Positions 9,276 to 19,302 are shown, numbered from the stretch's first letter. The stretch: 64,000 nucleotides of DNA from Castellaniella sp049673105 (GCF_049673105.1 NZ_JBATXG010000021.1:1-64000); one strand, 5' to 3'. Program-made: numbers and translations. Notes: generated from the sequence alone by a model not told the origin.

Positions 9276-10351
9276 GCGATGAGCTCCTCGTTCTGATAGA
9301 AGCAGGTATGGGAGTCCAGCAAGGCCAGATGCACCTGGGCGCCGACATCGGGGGCAGGAGCATCCGGCGCGATATGCGCCTTGAGTTCCTGATCGCCTAT
9401 CTTGGCGCTGATCAACTGGCTGGTGCCCACGTGCCGCACCCGCTGCACGATGGCCGGCATCGTGCCGGATTCGGCAGCAGGCAGGACCCGCAGATATTCG
9501 GGGCGGATGCCCAGGATCAAGGGACCATCGGGCAGCGCCAGCACATGAGATCCGGCCAGCGCATGGCCGGCCAGCCACAGGGACCGGTCCGCACGCCGTT
9601 CGACCGGCAGCAGGTTCATGCCGGGCGAACCGATGAAATGACCCACAAAAGTATGGCGGGGCCGTTCAAACAATTCCGCCGGCGTGCCCTGCTGCACGAC
9701 CCGGCCACGGGCCATGACCAGCACCTGATCGGCAAACGTCATGGCCTCGACCTGATCATGGGTCACGTAAATCAGGGTCAGGCCCAATTCCTGGTGGATC
9801 TGCTTGAGCTTGCGGCGCAGTTCCCATTTCAGGTGGGGATCGATCACGGTCAGAGGTTCGTCGAACAGCACCGCCGATACATCGGGGCGCACCAGCCCTC
9901 GCCCCAGGGAAATTTTCTGCTTGGCGTCCGCCGCCAGATTGGCCGCCCGCTGATCCAGCACGGGGGACAGGTCCAGCATTTCGGCGATGCGCCCTACCCG
10001 TTCACGCACCTGCGCAGCGGGGACCTTGCGGTTGCGCAGGGGAAAGGCCAGATTTTCGCCCACGGTCATCGTGTCGTAGATCACGGGAAACTGGAACACC
10101 TGGGCGATGTTGCGCTGCTGCGGCGTCGAGCGCGTGCAATCGACTCCGTCGAAACGCACAGTGCCGTGCGAGGCCGTGACCAAGCCCGAAATGATGTTCA
10201 GCATGGTGGTCTTGCCGCAGCCGGAGGGCCCCAGCAAAGCATACGCCCCGCCGTTTTCAAAAGTGATTTTCAGCGGCAGCAGCGCATAGTCCGCATCGGA
10301 CTGCACGACGCGCTGATAGCTGTGCGCCAGGTCCAGATCAATGCGCGCCAT
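9272..10351 (-). CDS. glpT: Glycerol ABC transporter ATPase with degenerate signature motif (GlpT-like)
   Basis: A 359-residue ATP-binding subunit. The start MARIDLDLAHSY at 10351 overlaps the previous ATPase gene by 14 bases. Visible motifs are Walker A GPSGCGKT (41-48), Q-loop Gln near 87, Walker B with catalytic Glu in VLFDEP (164-165) and H-loop YVTHDQVEA (His198). The ABC signature normally read as LSGGQ is replaced by LAADAKQKIS (about 139-148), so it is degenerate. A C-terminal regulatory (TOBE-like) extension of about 110 residues follows, as in MalK-type ATPases. The partner GlpS-like subunit has a good signature but lacks the H-loop histidine, so the two appear complementary. Confidence 0.87.
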
Positions 10352-11417
10352 GATTGACCTCCTGCGGTGCCCGCAACAGGAATTCATCCGGACCGAACAC
10401 ATAGACCTGGCGGCTGGAAAAATGCAGGGTGATCGCATCGCCCAGCGCATGATGACTGACGCCAGGGACCTGAGCGATCAGATTGCCCACCGGAGTCTGC
10501 GCATGAACATACGTGGCCGAGCCGGAAATTTCCGCCAGCTGGACTTGCCCGCTGATCCGGCAGTCGCCCCCCTGGTCTTGCAGCGACAGGTCGGCAGCCC
10601 GCAGGCCGATGGTCACGTCGCCGGACGGCACGGGACTGCCGGACAGGGCCACAGCGCCCATACCCTGGCAGCGCAGCGCAGCGCCATCGGCCCGCGCTTC
10701 GATGAAATTCATGGGAGGGTCGCTGAAGGCGCGCGCCACGCGCATGGAGTTTGGCCGTCGAAAGACATCGATGGTGGGACCATACTGCAGCAGTTCGCCG
10801 CGATCCATCACAGCCGTATAACCGCCCAGCAGCAAGGCCTCTGCGGGTTCGGTCGTGGCGTACACCACGGTGGAACGGCCCTGGGAAAACATATCGCCCA
10901 GTTCTTCGCGCAGGTCTTCGCGCAATTTGTAATCCAGATTCACCAAGGGTTCGTCCAGCAACATCAGGGGAGCGTCCTTGGCCAAGGCGCGGGCCAGGGC
11001 GACCCGCTGCTGCTGGCCGCCGGACAGCTCAGCCGGCAGACGGTCGAGGAATTCCTCGATGTGCAGGGTACGGGCGATATCCCGGACCCGGGGCAGCACG
11101 TCACGCTGCCCGCTGAGCCGTAAAGGCGAGGCGATGTTGTCCGCCACCGTCATGGAGGGGTAATTGATGAACTGCTGATACACCATGGCGATATTGCGGC
11201 GGCGCACCGGCACGCCGGTCACATCCTGGCCGTCGACCAGGACGCGCCCGTTCGTCGGCGCATCCAGACCGGCCATGATGCGCATCAGGCTGGTCTTGCC
11301 GGCGCGTGTGGCCCCCAGCAGGATCGTGACAGCGGATTCCTGCAATGTCAGGTCCATCGGATACAACCAGGTATCCGGCCCCACCTGTTTATCGATTCCA
11401 GCCAATTCGAGCAGCAT
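10338..11417 (-). CDS. glpS: Glycerol ABC transporter ATPase lacking the H-loop histidine (GlpS-like)
   Basis: The first gene of the glycerol import operon, 359 residues. It has Walker A GATRAGKT (35-42), Q-loop Gln81, a canonical signature LSGGQQQRVALARAL (from 131), and Walker B LMLLDEP with Glu156. The position of the switch histidine reads YATTEPAEA, so His is replaced by Thr (about residue 189). A C-terminal TOBE-like domain follows. The start at 11417 is preceded by TTAAGGAG, a strong ribosome site. Together with the GlpT-like subunit this predicts one complete and one degenerate ATP site. Rhizobium GlpS/GlpT are the named precedents; the symbol is assigned by operon and motif likeness. 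Confidence 0.86.
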   Translation of the reverse strand: MLLELAGIDKQVGPDTWLYPMDLTLQESAVTILLGATRAGKTSLMRIMAGLDAPTNGRVLVDGQDVTGVPVRRRNIAMVYQQFINYPSMTVADNIASPLRLSGQRDVLPRVRDIARTLHIEEFLDRLPAELSGGQQQRVALARALAKDAPLMLLDEPLVNLDYKLREDLREELGDMFSQGRSTVVYATTEPAEALLLGGYTAVMDRGELLQYGPTIDVFRRPNSMRVARAFSDPPMNFIEARADGAALRCQGMGAVALSGSPVPSGDVTIGLRAADLSLQDQGGDCRISGQVQLAEISGSATYVHAQTPVGNLIAQVPGVSHHALGDAITLHFSSRQVYVFGPDEFLLRAPQEVNHGAH

Positions 11418-11550
11418 GGACTGCTTCTCCTTAAGATTCTATTTTGAGCATTATTGTTCGTTTCTGATTGTTTTACTGTCCATATAAACCCTAAGATCGG
11501 TTCTTTTTGTTTCGTTGTACAGTCTTTTCGTTCGAACTCCGATTGCCATC
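11418..11550. promoter_or_regulatory. Divergent glycerol control region with repeated TTCGTT-type motifs
   Basis: The 133-base AT-rich gap between the glpS start (minus) and the glpR start (plus). It holds three similar motifs: GTTCGTTTC (11456-11464), TTTCGTTGT (11510-11518) and TTTTCGTTCGAAC (11525-11537); the last includes the 8-base palindrome GTTCGAAC. TTCG/CGAA half-sites occur in known GlpR operators of the DeoR family, so these are candidate GlpR sites controlling both directions. This is inference; no footprint exists here and the -35/-10 boxes are not obvious. Confidence 0.45.
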
Positions 11551-12323
11551 ATGAGCCTCAATCCGCGCCAGATCCGGCTGCTCAAACACCTGCACATCAC
11601 CGGCTCATGCAGCCTGGAAGACCTGGCCAGTCACCTGCAGGTCACGGTCCAGACCGTGCGACGCGACGTGCAGCGCCTGGCTGAAGACAATCAGCTGATC
11701 CGCTTTCACGGCGGGGCGCGCCTGCCCACGTCCAGCACGGAAAACATCGCTTATCGCCAACGGGCGCAACTGCATGCCGATCACAAGCAGCGCATCGCGC
11801 GGGCCATCGCCCGGGAAATTCCCAACGACTGTTCGCTGATGATCAATATCGGCACCACCGCCGAGGCCATCGCCCATGCGCTCAGCGGACACACGGGGCT
11901 GCGCATCATCACCAACAACATCAATGTGGCCTGCACCCTGGGGCACCAGCCAGGCTGCGAGGTCATCCTGGCGGGCGGCAACGTGCGCCCGCGCGACCTG
12001 GCCATCGTGGGCGAGGCCACGGTCGAGTTCATCCGCCAGTTCCGCGTCGACATCGCCCTGATGGGGATATCCGGCATCGAGGCGGACGGCACCTTGCGCG
12101 ATTATGATTACCGCGAGGTGAAAGTCTCGCAGGCCATCATGCAGTCGGCTCGCGAGGTCTGGATGGCCGCCGACATCAGTAAATTCCACCGCCCCGCGAT
12201 GGTGCGCCTGGGGGATCTGCCCCAAATCGACCGCCTGTTCACCAATGCCCGCCCCCCCGAACCCTTCCCCGGCCTGCTGAAAGCCGCCGAAGTCGACTGT
12301 GTGATCGCTCCCGAGGATTTCTC

Positions 12324-12327
<4 letters not shown>
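11551..12327 (+). CDS. glpR: DeoR-family glycerol-3-phosphate regulon repressor
   Basis: A 258-residue DeoR-family regulator. The N-terminal winged helix-turn-helix covers about residues 1-55, with CSLEDLASHLQVTVQTVRRD as the recognition part and the family wing LIRFHGGA. The C-terminal sugar-phosphate sensor domain contains INIGTTAEAIAHAL (substrate loop) and the family motifs VGEATVEFI and MGISGIEADGTL. The start MSLNPRQ at 11551 is chosen over an ATG 36 bases upstream because it matches the usual DeoR N-terminus. Its end overlaps glpK by 4 bases. It probably represses both glpK and the divergent import operon in response to glycerol 3-phosphate. Confidence 0.9.
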
Positions 12328-13817
<1,490 letters not shown>

Positions 13818-13905
13818 GGACATCCAATCCCGATAGAATGATGATTCAGACCGCCTGCCACCCTTGAGCCGCGGGCGGACCGATTCCGGATACCGGTCCA
13901 TTTCC

Positions 13906-14376
13906 ATGTTCAAAAAAATCATCCTGATCGCCGCCGTCTTCGTCGTCATTTTGCTGGCGCTCAGCTTTGGCGAACTGGCCTTCGGTCAGATATTCGACTG
14001 GATTTCCCGCCTGACGGGCGTGCTGATCCGTAATTTCGACGAATTGTTCACCGCCATCGGCAGCTACCTGCAAATCCATACCGGCAAGGTCCTGCTGGCC
14101 CTGCTGCTGACCGTGCCCGCCAGCATCTGGATTCTGGGGACGCGCCGCGAATCCCTGGGCAAGCCCGCCTCTCAGCGACGCATCGCCATCGTGCTGGCCA
14201 TTTTCCTGGGTTGGCTGGGGGCGCACCGCTTCTTTCTGGGGCAGGTCGGCTGGGGCCTGGGTTTTTTGCTGCTCGCCTGGATCTTCGTGCCGCTGGCCGC
14301 CGTGCTGGGTTTGATCGACGCCATCCGCTATCTGTTCATGGATGACGAGACCTTCGCCGCCACGCAGTTGAATTGA
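13906..14376 (+). CDS. TM2-domain membrane protein
   Basis: A 156-residue membrane protein. The first helix is at about residues 2-22 (MFKKIILIAAVFVVI...), another near 60-78, and the C-terminal TM2 domain spans about 90-140: a first helix with GWLGAHRFFLGQVGWG and a second rich in Leu, Val and Ala ending at GLIDAIRYL. The H-R-F-x-L-G motif and the conserved Asp in the second helix are the TM2 hallmark. The function of bacterial TM2 proteins is not established. The start at 13906 is preferred because the upstream in-frame codons are polar and charged. It lies 88 bases after glpK, with a TAGAAT-like box at 13834-13839, and its stop overlaps the next gene. Confidence 0.75.
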   Translation: MFKKIILIAAVFVVILLALSFGELAFGQIFDWISRLTGVLIRNFDELFTAIGSYLQIHTGKVLLALLLTVPASIWILGTRRESLGKPASQRRIAIVLAIFLGWLGAHRFFLGQVGWGLGFLLLAWIFVPLAAVLGLIDAIRYLFMDDETFAATQLN

Positions 14377-15128
14377 TGCCCGCGCCGCAGACCACGCGCT
14401 ATCGCCTGCTGGATTCCGGCCCAGGCGACGGCCCGCTGGCTGACGAAGCCCTGCTGGCGCAGGCCGGCAAAGGCCCGGTCGCGTGTCTCTGGCAGGCCGA
14501 TCAGGGCTTGGTCGTGCCGCGCACCTATGCCGCGCAGGCCGGGTTTCCCGATGTGCAAACCGCGTTTGCCGCGCGGGGGTGGCCGATCCACGTCCGCCAG
14601 TCCGGCGGCGGAGTCGTGCCGCAAGGGCCCGGCATCCTGAACATCAGCTTGGCGCAGGTATTCGACGGCAGGCCGCTGGACCATGCCGACGCCTTGTATC
14701 AACATCTGTGCGGCCTGATCTCCGCCGCGCTGCTATTTTTCGGCATCGATACGCGCGCCCAGACGGTAGAAGGCTCTTTCTGCGATGGCCGCTACAATCT
14801 GGCGGTCGGTTCCCCCGCCCGCAAAGTCGCCGGCACGGCGCAGCTCTGGCGGCGCCTCCCGCGCCCGACGCTGCCCACGCAAGCCGAACAGACAACGGAA
14901 CGCCATATCGGACTGGCGCACGCGCTGATTTTGCTGCAGTGCGATCCGTCCACGGTGACTGCGCAGGCCAATGCGCTGGAAGCCGCTCTGGGCAATCGCA
15001 GGCGCTACGATCCGGATAAGATCCTGTCGCTTGACACCTTCTTGCCCCCGCCCGAGCGCACCGGATTTCCCGACGCCTTTCAGGCGCGTCTGGCCTCTCT
15101 GCTGCGCGACACCCCTGCCCACCCCTGA
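14376..15128 (+). CDS. Lipoate-protein ligase A-like (BPL/LPL family) protein
   Basis: A 250-residue protein of the biotin/lipoate ligase fold. Family motifs are visible but somewhat altered: VRQSGGGVVPQGPGILNIS (in place of the usual RRxSGGGxVxHxxGNLN) and GRYNLAVGSPARKVAGTAQ, which keeps the lysine that contacts the acyl-adenylate. It could be a lipoate ligase, an octanoyl- or lipoyl-transferase, or a relative with another substrate. The ATG at 14376 overlaps the stop of the TM2 gene by one base. No gcvH or dehydrogenase subunit is nearby. Within this window lipA (33.4 kb) has no lipB beside it, so this protein may matter for lipoylation; that is inference. Confidence 0.7.
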   Translation: MPAPQTTRYRLLDSGPGDGPLADEALLAQAGKGPVACLWQADQGLVVPRTYAAQAGFPDVQTAFAARGWPIHVRQSGGGVVPQGPGILNISLAQVFDGRPLDHADALYQHLCGLISAALLFFGIDTRAQTVEGSFCDGRYNLAVGSPARKVAGTAQLWRRLPRPTLPTQAEQTTERHIGLAHALILLQCDPSTVTAQANALEAALGNRRRYDPDKILSLDTFLPPPERTGFPDAFQARLASLLRDTPAHP

Positions 15129-15239
15129 GCCGAGACGCGCAGCCCCTGCCCGCCAGTCTGGCGGCAATCGAGCGGCCTGCGATGCTGCACTGCAACGCGC
15201 TAGAATACGGCCTGCTCAATACCAATCTCGAAACACACC

Positions 15240-15653
15240 ATGAGAAAAATCGTCCGCGCCAAACTGCATGGCATCCGCGTCACCGGCGCCGATCTGGACT
15301 ATCACGGCTCCATCACACTGGACCCGGACCACTGCGAAGCAGCCGGCATCCTGCCCATGGAGTTCGTGGACATCTGGAACAAGAATTCCGGCGCCCGCAT
15401 CAGCACCTACGTCATCTATGGCGAACGCGGCTCGCGCTGCTGCATTCTGAATGGCGCAGCAGCCCGCACCTGCCAGCGCGGCGACGAGGTGATCATCGCC
15501 AATGCGGAATATATCCAGACATCCGAGCTGGAACATATCAAACCCGTCGTGCTGACCTTCCACCCGGACAACAGCATCCGCGAACATCTGGGGTATTCGG
15601 TGGGCCGCGACGCTCAGGGCCGCTTGAGTTTCGAGATCGTGCAGCACAGCTGA
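15240..15653 (+). CDS. panD: Aspartate 1-decarboxylase (pyruvoyl enzyme)
   Basis: Converts L-aspartate to beta-alanine for pantothenate and coenzyme A. The proenzyme of 137 residues has the self-cleavage site YHGSITLD: Gly23-Ser24, where Ser24 becomes the pyruvoyl group. Other family features are the N-terminal KIVRAKLHGIRVTGADL, the YVIYGERGSR segment with Arg and Tyr of the active site, and the NGAAART motif. The C-terminus is a little longer than in E. coli (126 residues). It stands alone behind a 111-base gap holding a TAGAAT box at 15201-15206 and the hairpin CCGCCA/TGGCGG. No panB or panC is adjacent. Confidence 0.96.
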   Translation: MRKIVRAKLHGIRVTGADLDYHGSITLDPDHCEAAGILPMEFVDIWNKNSGARISTYVIYGERGSRCCILNGAAARTCQRGDEVIIANAEYIQTSELEHIKPVVLTFHPDNSIREHLGYSVGRDAQGRLSFEIVQHS

Positions 15654-15751
15654 TCCGCGCGACCGCGACCACCCAGTAGCCTACCCGGCGCGCCGCCGCC
15701 CTTGTCCGACCGCAGCACGGCCTCTACAATGAAGACCGTTTTGCCCATTTT

Positions 15752-15837
15752 CGAGCCTCGCTAGGGGTGCCGCCACGGCGGCTGAGACAGTCCCTTCGAA
15801 CCTGATTGAGATCATCCTCGCGCAGGAAAGCAGCTCG
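15752..15837 (+). promoter_or_regulatory. TPP (THI-box) riboswitch aptamer
   Basis: The conserved thiamine pyrophosphate aptamer is readable: CTAGGGGTGCC (from 15761), GGCTGAGACAG (from 15779), CCCTTCGAACCTGATTGAGA and ATCATCCTCGCGCAGGAAAG (ending at 15830). Closing stem P1 can form between CGAGC (15752-15756) and GCTCG (15833-15837). It precedes cytX on the same strand and should turn it off when TPP is plentiful. A separate downstream hairpin covers the ribosome site. Confidence 0.93.
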
Positions 15838-15842
15838 CCACG

Positions 15843-15897
15843 GCGACGGCTTTCCGTCGCGTGCGCCTGCATCCTGCCTATAGACAGACAGGCGCAC
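15843..15897 (+). promoter_or_regulatory. Riboswitch expression platform: hairpin that hides the cytX ribosome site
   Basis: Between aptamer and cytX there are two perfect hairpins. One is GCGACGG/CCGTCGC (15843-15860) with a 4-base loop. The other pairs GTGCGCCTG (15861-15869) with CAGGCGCAC (15889-15897), whose 3' arm includes the AGG ribosome-binding bases and ends one base before the ATG at 15899. There is no T run, so control is probably of translation, not termination. Confidence 0.65.
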
Positions 15898-15898
15898 C

Positions 15899-17188
15899 AT
15901 GCAACAGACTCCACATTCCCCCCACCCCGGCGCAACCGCGCAGCCCGCCATCGAGCGTGTCTTCGGCTGGCACGATCACATGGCCCTGTGGTTCAGCCTG
16001 GGCGTGGGCCTGCTGGTCATCCAGGTCGGGGCCTATCTGGTCCCGGCACTAGGCACGCAAGCAGCCCTCGTCGCCGTGACCGCCGGCTCCATTCTGGGAG
16101 CGGGCCTGCTGGCCTGGGTGGCGCGGCTGGGCTGCGACAGCGGTCTGTCCAGCGCCGGCCTGATCCATGCGGTCTACGGCCAGCGTTTCGCCCGGCTGCC
16201 GGTCCTGCTCAACGTGGTGCAATTGCTGGGCTGGGCGACGTTCGAGTTGGTCATCATGCGCGACGGCACCCGCGCCATCGGCCAGCGAGCGCTGGGGCTG
16301 GATATCGGCCTGATACTGCCCACCCTGTTCTGGGGGCTGGTCGTCTTGCTGCTGCTGCGCGGGTCGATGGTGACGCTGGTGCGGCGCATCGTCAGCCGCA
16401 TCGGCCTGCCCCTGGTCGTGCTGTCGCTGATCTGGCTGAGCGTGCAGTTCGGCCTGAAGCTGGACACCAACGCCATCCAGGCGCTGTGGCAGCGCGCGGG
16501 CGACGGCAGCATGAACACCTTTCAAGCCCTGGACCTGGTGATCGCCATGCCTGTGTCCTGGCTGCCGCTGGTGGCCGATTACGCGCGCCATGGCCGCAGC
16601 AGCCAGGGGGCGCTGGCCGGCACCTGGTTCGGCTACACCCTCGCCAACATCTGGTGCTACACCCTGGGCATCCTGGTCATCACGGTGACGGGGCCGGACA
16701 CCGACATGGTCAGCGCCCTGCTGATGGCGCAAGGCGGCCTGCTGGCGCTGGGCCTGATCCTGATCGATGAGCTGGACAACACCTATGGCGACCTGTATTC
16801 CGGGTCCGTCAACAGCCACAGCCTGCTGCCGCGTCTTAGCCTGAAGACCTGGGGCACCGTCCTGGCGGTGCTGTCGATGGGGCTGGCGATGTTCCTGCCC
16901 ATGCATTCGCTCGAACCCTTCCTGCTGACGCTCAGTTCAGTATTCGTGCCGCTGTTCGGGACGATCCTGGGGCGCACCGGCCTGCAGGCCACCGCGCTGG
17001 AGGCCGCGCCGCGCAGCGTCCACGCCGCCCCCGCGCTGATCTGGCTGCTGGGTATTGTCTGCTTTCATTCCCTGGCACAATGGGCACCTGATTACGGCAG
17101 TGCGCTACCCACACTGCTGCTGACCTTTACCCTAGGGGCGCTCACCGCCAGAAACGCAGGCCGGCCCATCGAGCCAGCCCGTTCCTAG
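15899..17188 (+). CDS. cytX: Hydroxymethylpyrimidine/thiamine-precursor permease CytX
   Basis: An NCS1-family (cytosine/purine/thiamine) permease of 429 residues with about twelve membrane helices. The first conserved part reads DHMALWFSLGVGLLVIQVGAYL. The helix containing VIAMPVSWLPLVADYARHGR (about residues 210-230) is typical of the NCS1 family, where it forms part of the substrate site. Its placement right after a TPP riboswitch is the known hallmark of CytX, which probably imports the thiamine pyrimidine moiety or a precursor. No thiamine biosynthesis gene follows, so the riboswitch controls a single transporter gene here. Substrate is inferred from regulation and family. Confidence 0.9.
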   Translation: MQQTPHSPHPGATAQPAIERVFGWHDHMALWFSLGVGLLVIQVGAYLVPALGTQAALVAVTAGSILGAGLLAWVARLGCDSGLSSAGLIHAVYGQRFARLPVLLNVVQLLGWATFELVIMRDGTRAIGQRALGLDIGLILPTLFWGLVVLLLLRGSMVTLVRRIVSRIGLPLVVLSLIWLSVQFGLKLDTNAIQALWQRAGDGSMNTFQALDLVIAMPVSWLPLVADYARHGRSSQGALAGTWFGYTLANIWCYTLGILVITVTGPDTDMVSALLMAQGGLLALGLILIDELDNTYGDLYSGSVNSHSLLPRLSLKTWGTVLAVLSMGLAMFLPMHSLEPFLLTLSSVFVPLFGTILGRTGLQATALEAAPRSVHAAPALIWLLGIVCFHSLAQWAPDYGSALPTLLLTFTLGALTARNAGRPIEPARS

Positions 17189-17251
17189 TTGCGACAGCGC
17201 ACGACCGTGCGGTCGGGACGCGCCCCTATCCGGAACCACAGGATATACGCA

Positions 17252-18274
17252 ATGCAAATCGGCATGATCGGACTGGGGCGCATGGGCGCCAATATGACTA
17301 CCCGGCTATTGCGCGGCGGCCATGACTGCGTCGTGCATGACCAAAGCCCGGAAGCCATCGCTCAACTGGCGGCGCTGGGCGCGACCGGCGCCGCTTCTCT
17401 GCAGGAATTGGTGTCGGCCCTGGCCGCGCCGCGCGCCATCTGGCTGATGGTGCCGGCGGGCACCGTCGACACGGTACTGGCCGAGCTGACTCCGCTGCTG
17501 CAGGCGGACGATATCGTCATCGATGGCGGCAATTCCCACTACCACGACGATCTGCGGCGCGCCAAGCAGCTACGCTCGCTGGGCATCCATTATGTGGACG
17601 TCGGCACCAGCGGCGGCGTCGCAGGGCTGGAACGCGGCTACTGCCTAATGGTGGGGGGTGATCAGGCCGTCGAGCGGCTGACCCCGATTTTCACCACCTT
17701 GGCCCCCGGCGCCGGCACGCTGCCACCCACCCCCGGTCGCCGCCCCGGCGACAGCACCGCCGACCAGGGCTGGCTGCATTGCGGCCCGCACGGCGCGGGC
17801 CACTTCGTGAAGATGGTGCACAACGGCATCGAATACGGCATCATGGCCGCCTACGCCGAAGGCATGAACGTTCTGCGCCACGCCAACATCGGGCAGCAGA
17901 CGCACGCAGCGACGGCGGAAACAACACCGCTGCGGTACCCGGAACACTATCAATACGACATGAACCTGCCGGACATCGCCGAACTTTGGCGACGCGGCAG
18001 CGTCATCAGTTCCTGGCTGCTGGACCTGACCGCAACGGCGCTGGCCGCCAATCCGGCGCTGTCGGGCTTCGAGGGCCGGGTATCCGATTCCGGCGAAGGC
18101 CGCTGGACGATCCAGGCCGCCATCGACGAGGCCGTGCCCACGCCGGTGCTCAGCGCTGCGCTGTATTCCCGCTTTGCCTCGCGCGGCGAGGACGACTTCG
18201 CCAACCGGGTGCTGTCGGCCATGCGCCATGCTTTCGGCGGCCATGTAGAGTTGCCGGACGGGTCAACGAAGTAA
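17252..18274 (+). CDS. gnd: 6-phosphogluconate dehydrogenase, short NAD-type
   Basis: Oxidatively decarboxylates 6-phosphogluconate to ribulose 5-phosphate. The N-terminus MQIGMIGLGRMGANMTTRLL is the Rossmann GxGxxG fold; DGGNSHYHDDLRRAK and VDVGTSGGVAGLERGYCLM are family signatures, and the catalytic lysine lies in GAGHFVKMVHNGIEYGIM (about residues 184-201). The 340-residue length places it in the shorter class (YqeC/GntZ-like), which often prefers NAD. An insert rich in Pro and Gly (near 155-170) is unusual. The start at 17252 is chosen for the Rossmann motif; upstream codons are Arg-rich. It lies 63 bases after cytX and may be read through from it. Confidence 0.92.
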   Translation: MQIGMIGLGRMGANMTTRLLRGGHDCVVHDQSPEAIAQLAALGATGAASLQELVSALAAPRAIWLMVPAGTVDTVLAELTPLLQADDIVIDGGNSHYHDDLRRAKQLRSLGIHYVDVGTSGGVAGLERGYCLMVGGDQAVERLTPIFTTLAPGAGTLPPTPGRRPGDSTADQGWLHCGPHGAGHFVKMVHNGIEYGIMAAYAEGMNVLRHANIGQQTHAATAETTPLRYPEHYQYDMNLPDIAELWRRGSVISSWLLDLTATALAANPALSGFEGRVSDSGEGRWTIQAAIDEAVPTPVLSAALYSRFASRGEDDFANRVLSAMRHAFGGHVELPDGSTK

Positions 18275-18282
18275 AGGCATAA

Positions 18283-18370
18283 AACACCCCCACGCCGCGC
18301 AGCCTGACGGCTGCTTGCTGCCCCCCAAGGGGGCGTTTTTGCCTTGGGGCGGCCCGGCGGCAAAAAAACC
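18283..18370 (+). repeat. GC-rich hairpin element of the Bordetella/Alcaligenaceae type
   Basis: The gap between gnd and the convergent hydroxybutyrate dehydrogenase contains a compact structured element: CACCCCCACGCCGCGCAGC, a hairpin CAGCCTGACGGCTG, then GCCCCCCAAGGGGGCGTTTTT, with CCCCAAGG repeated in inverted form as CCTTGGGG, ending in CCCGGCGGCAAAAAAACC. It can fold as a terminator in both directions. From memory such elements are common at 3' ends in Bordetella-related genomes. A shortened relative lies at 49801-49860. Confidence 0.6.
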
Positions 18371-18414
18371 ATCCTGCCAGCGGCACCCGACCGCCCGGCG
18401 CAGACCCTTGGAAA

Positions 18415-19197
18415 TCAGCGTGCCGTCCAGCCGCCGTCGATGGACAGCGTGGTGCCGGTCATTTGCGCCGCCGCGTCCGATGCAATGAACACCGCCGCCT
18501 GCCCCAGTTGCTGCGGAGTCACGAACTGCAGCGATGGCTGCTTTTCGGCCAGCAGATCACGAGCGGCATCCTCGACGCCTATCCCCTTTTGCTGCGCCAG
18601 CGCCTGGATCTGCTTTTCGACCAGCGGCGTACGCACCCAGCCGGGGCAGATGGCATTGCAGGTCACGCCGGTGCCGGCATTTTCCAGCGCCGTGACCTTG
18701 GTCAGCCCCACCACCCCATGCTTGGCAGCCACATAGGCGGATTTATTGGCCGATGCCACCAGGCCATGCGCCGAAGCGATATTGATGATGCGTCCGAATT
18801 TCTGCTGCTTCATGGCCGGCAGGGCTGCCGCCGAACAATGAAAGACCGCCGACAGGTTCAGCGCAATGATGGCGTTCCATTTGTCGACGGGGAAGTCCTC
18901 GATCAGATCGGTATGCTGGATGCCGGCGTTATTGACCAGGATGTCGATGCCGCCCAGCGCCTGGATGGACTGCGCGATGAAGTCGCGCGCCGCCTGGGCA
19001 TTCATCAGGTCGGCATTCAGATAGACGGCCTTGATGCCGAAATCCTTTTCCAGCCCGGCCCTTTCTCGTTCGATAGCGTCCGCATCCCCGAAACCATTGA
19101 TCACCACATTGGCCCCCTGTCGGGCCAGTTCCTGAGCGATGGCCAGGCCGATGCCGCTGGTGGACCCGGTAACGACTGCTTTTTTGCCTTTGAGCAT
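18415..19197 (-). CDS. hbdH: D-3-hydroxybutyrate dehydrogenase (short-chain dehydrogenase)
   Basis: A 260-residue short-chain dehydrogenase that interconverts D-3-hydroxybutyrate and acetoacetate with NAD, used in polyhydroxybutyrate turnover. The NAD loop is TGSTSGIGLAIAQEL (from residue 10), the NNAG motif is at about 89-92, and the catalytic triad is Ser142, Tyr155 and Lys159 in SAYVAAK. The later CPGWVRTPLVEKQI and the C-terminal SIDGGWTAR are typical of 3-hydroxybutyrate dehydrogenases. The start MLKGKK at 19197 fits the family; an upstream ATG at 19224 would add nine residues. It is monocistronic. Confidence 0.92.
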   Translation of the reverse strand: MLKGKKAVVTGSTSGIGLAIAQELARQGANVVINGFGDADAIERERAGLEKDFGIKAVYLNADLMNAQAARDFIAQSIQALGGIDILVNNAGIQHTDLIEDFPVDKWNAIIALNLSAVFHCSAAALPAMKQQKFGRIINIASAHGLVASANKSAYVAAKHGVVGLTKVTALENAGTGVTCNAICPGWVRTPLVEKQIQALAQQKGIGVEDAARDLLAEKQPSLQFVTPQQLGQAAVFIASDAAAQMTGTTLSIDGGWTAR

Positions 19198-19302
19198 AGG
19201 ATGACTCCTGCTGAAACAGTTCATGGAAATGACTGAATTCAGTGTAGCGCGCCATGCTGAATGCCGCCTTGCAGCCCCAGTAAAACGCCAGTAGCATCAA
19301 GC

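Noticed and set aside
19225..19302. Possible fluoride riboswitch before crcB
   Set aside because: The short gap does not show the conserved fluoride aptamer bases or pseudoknot arms.
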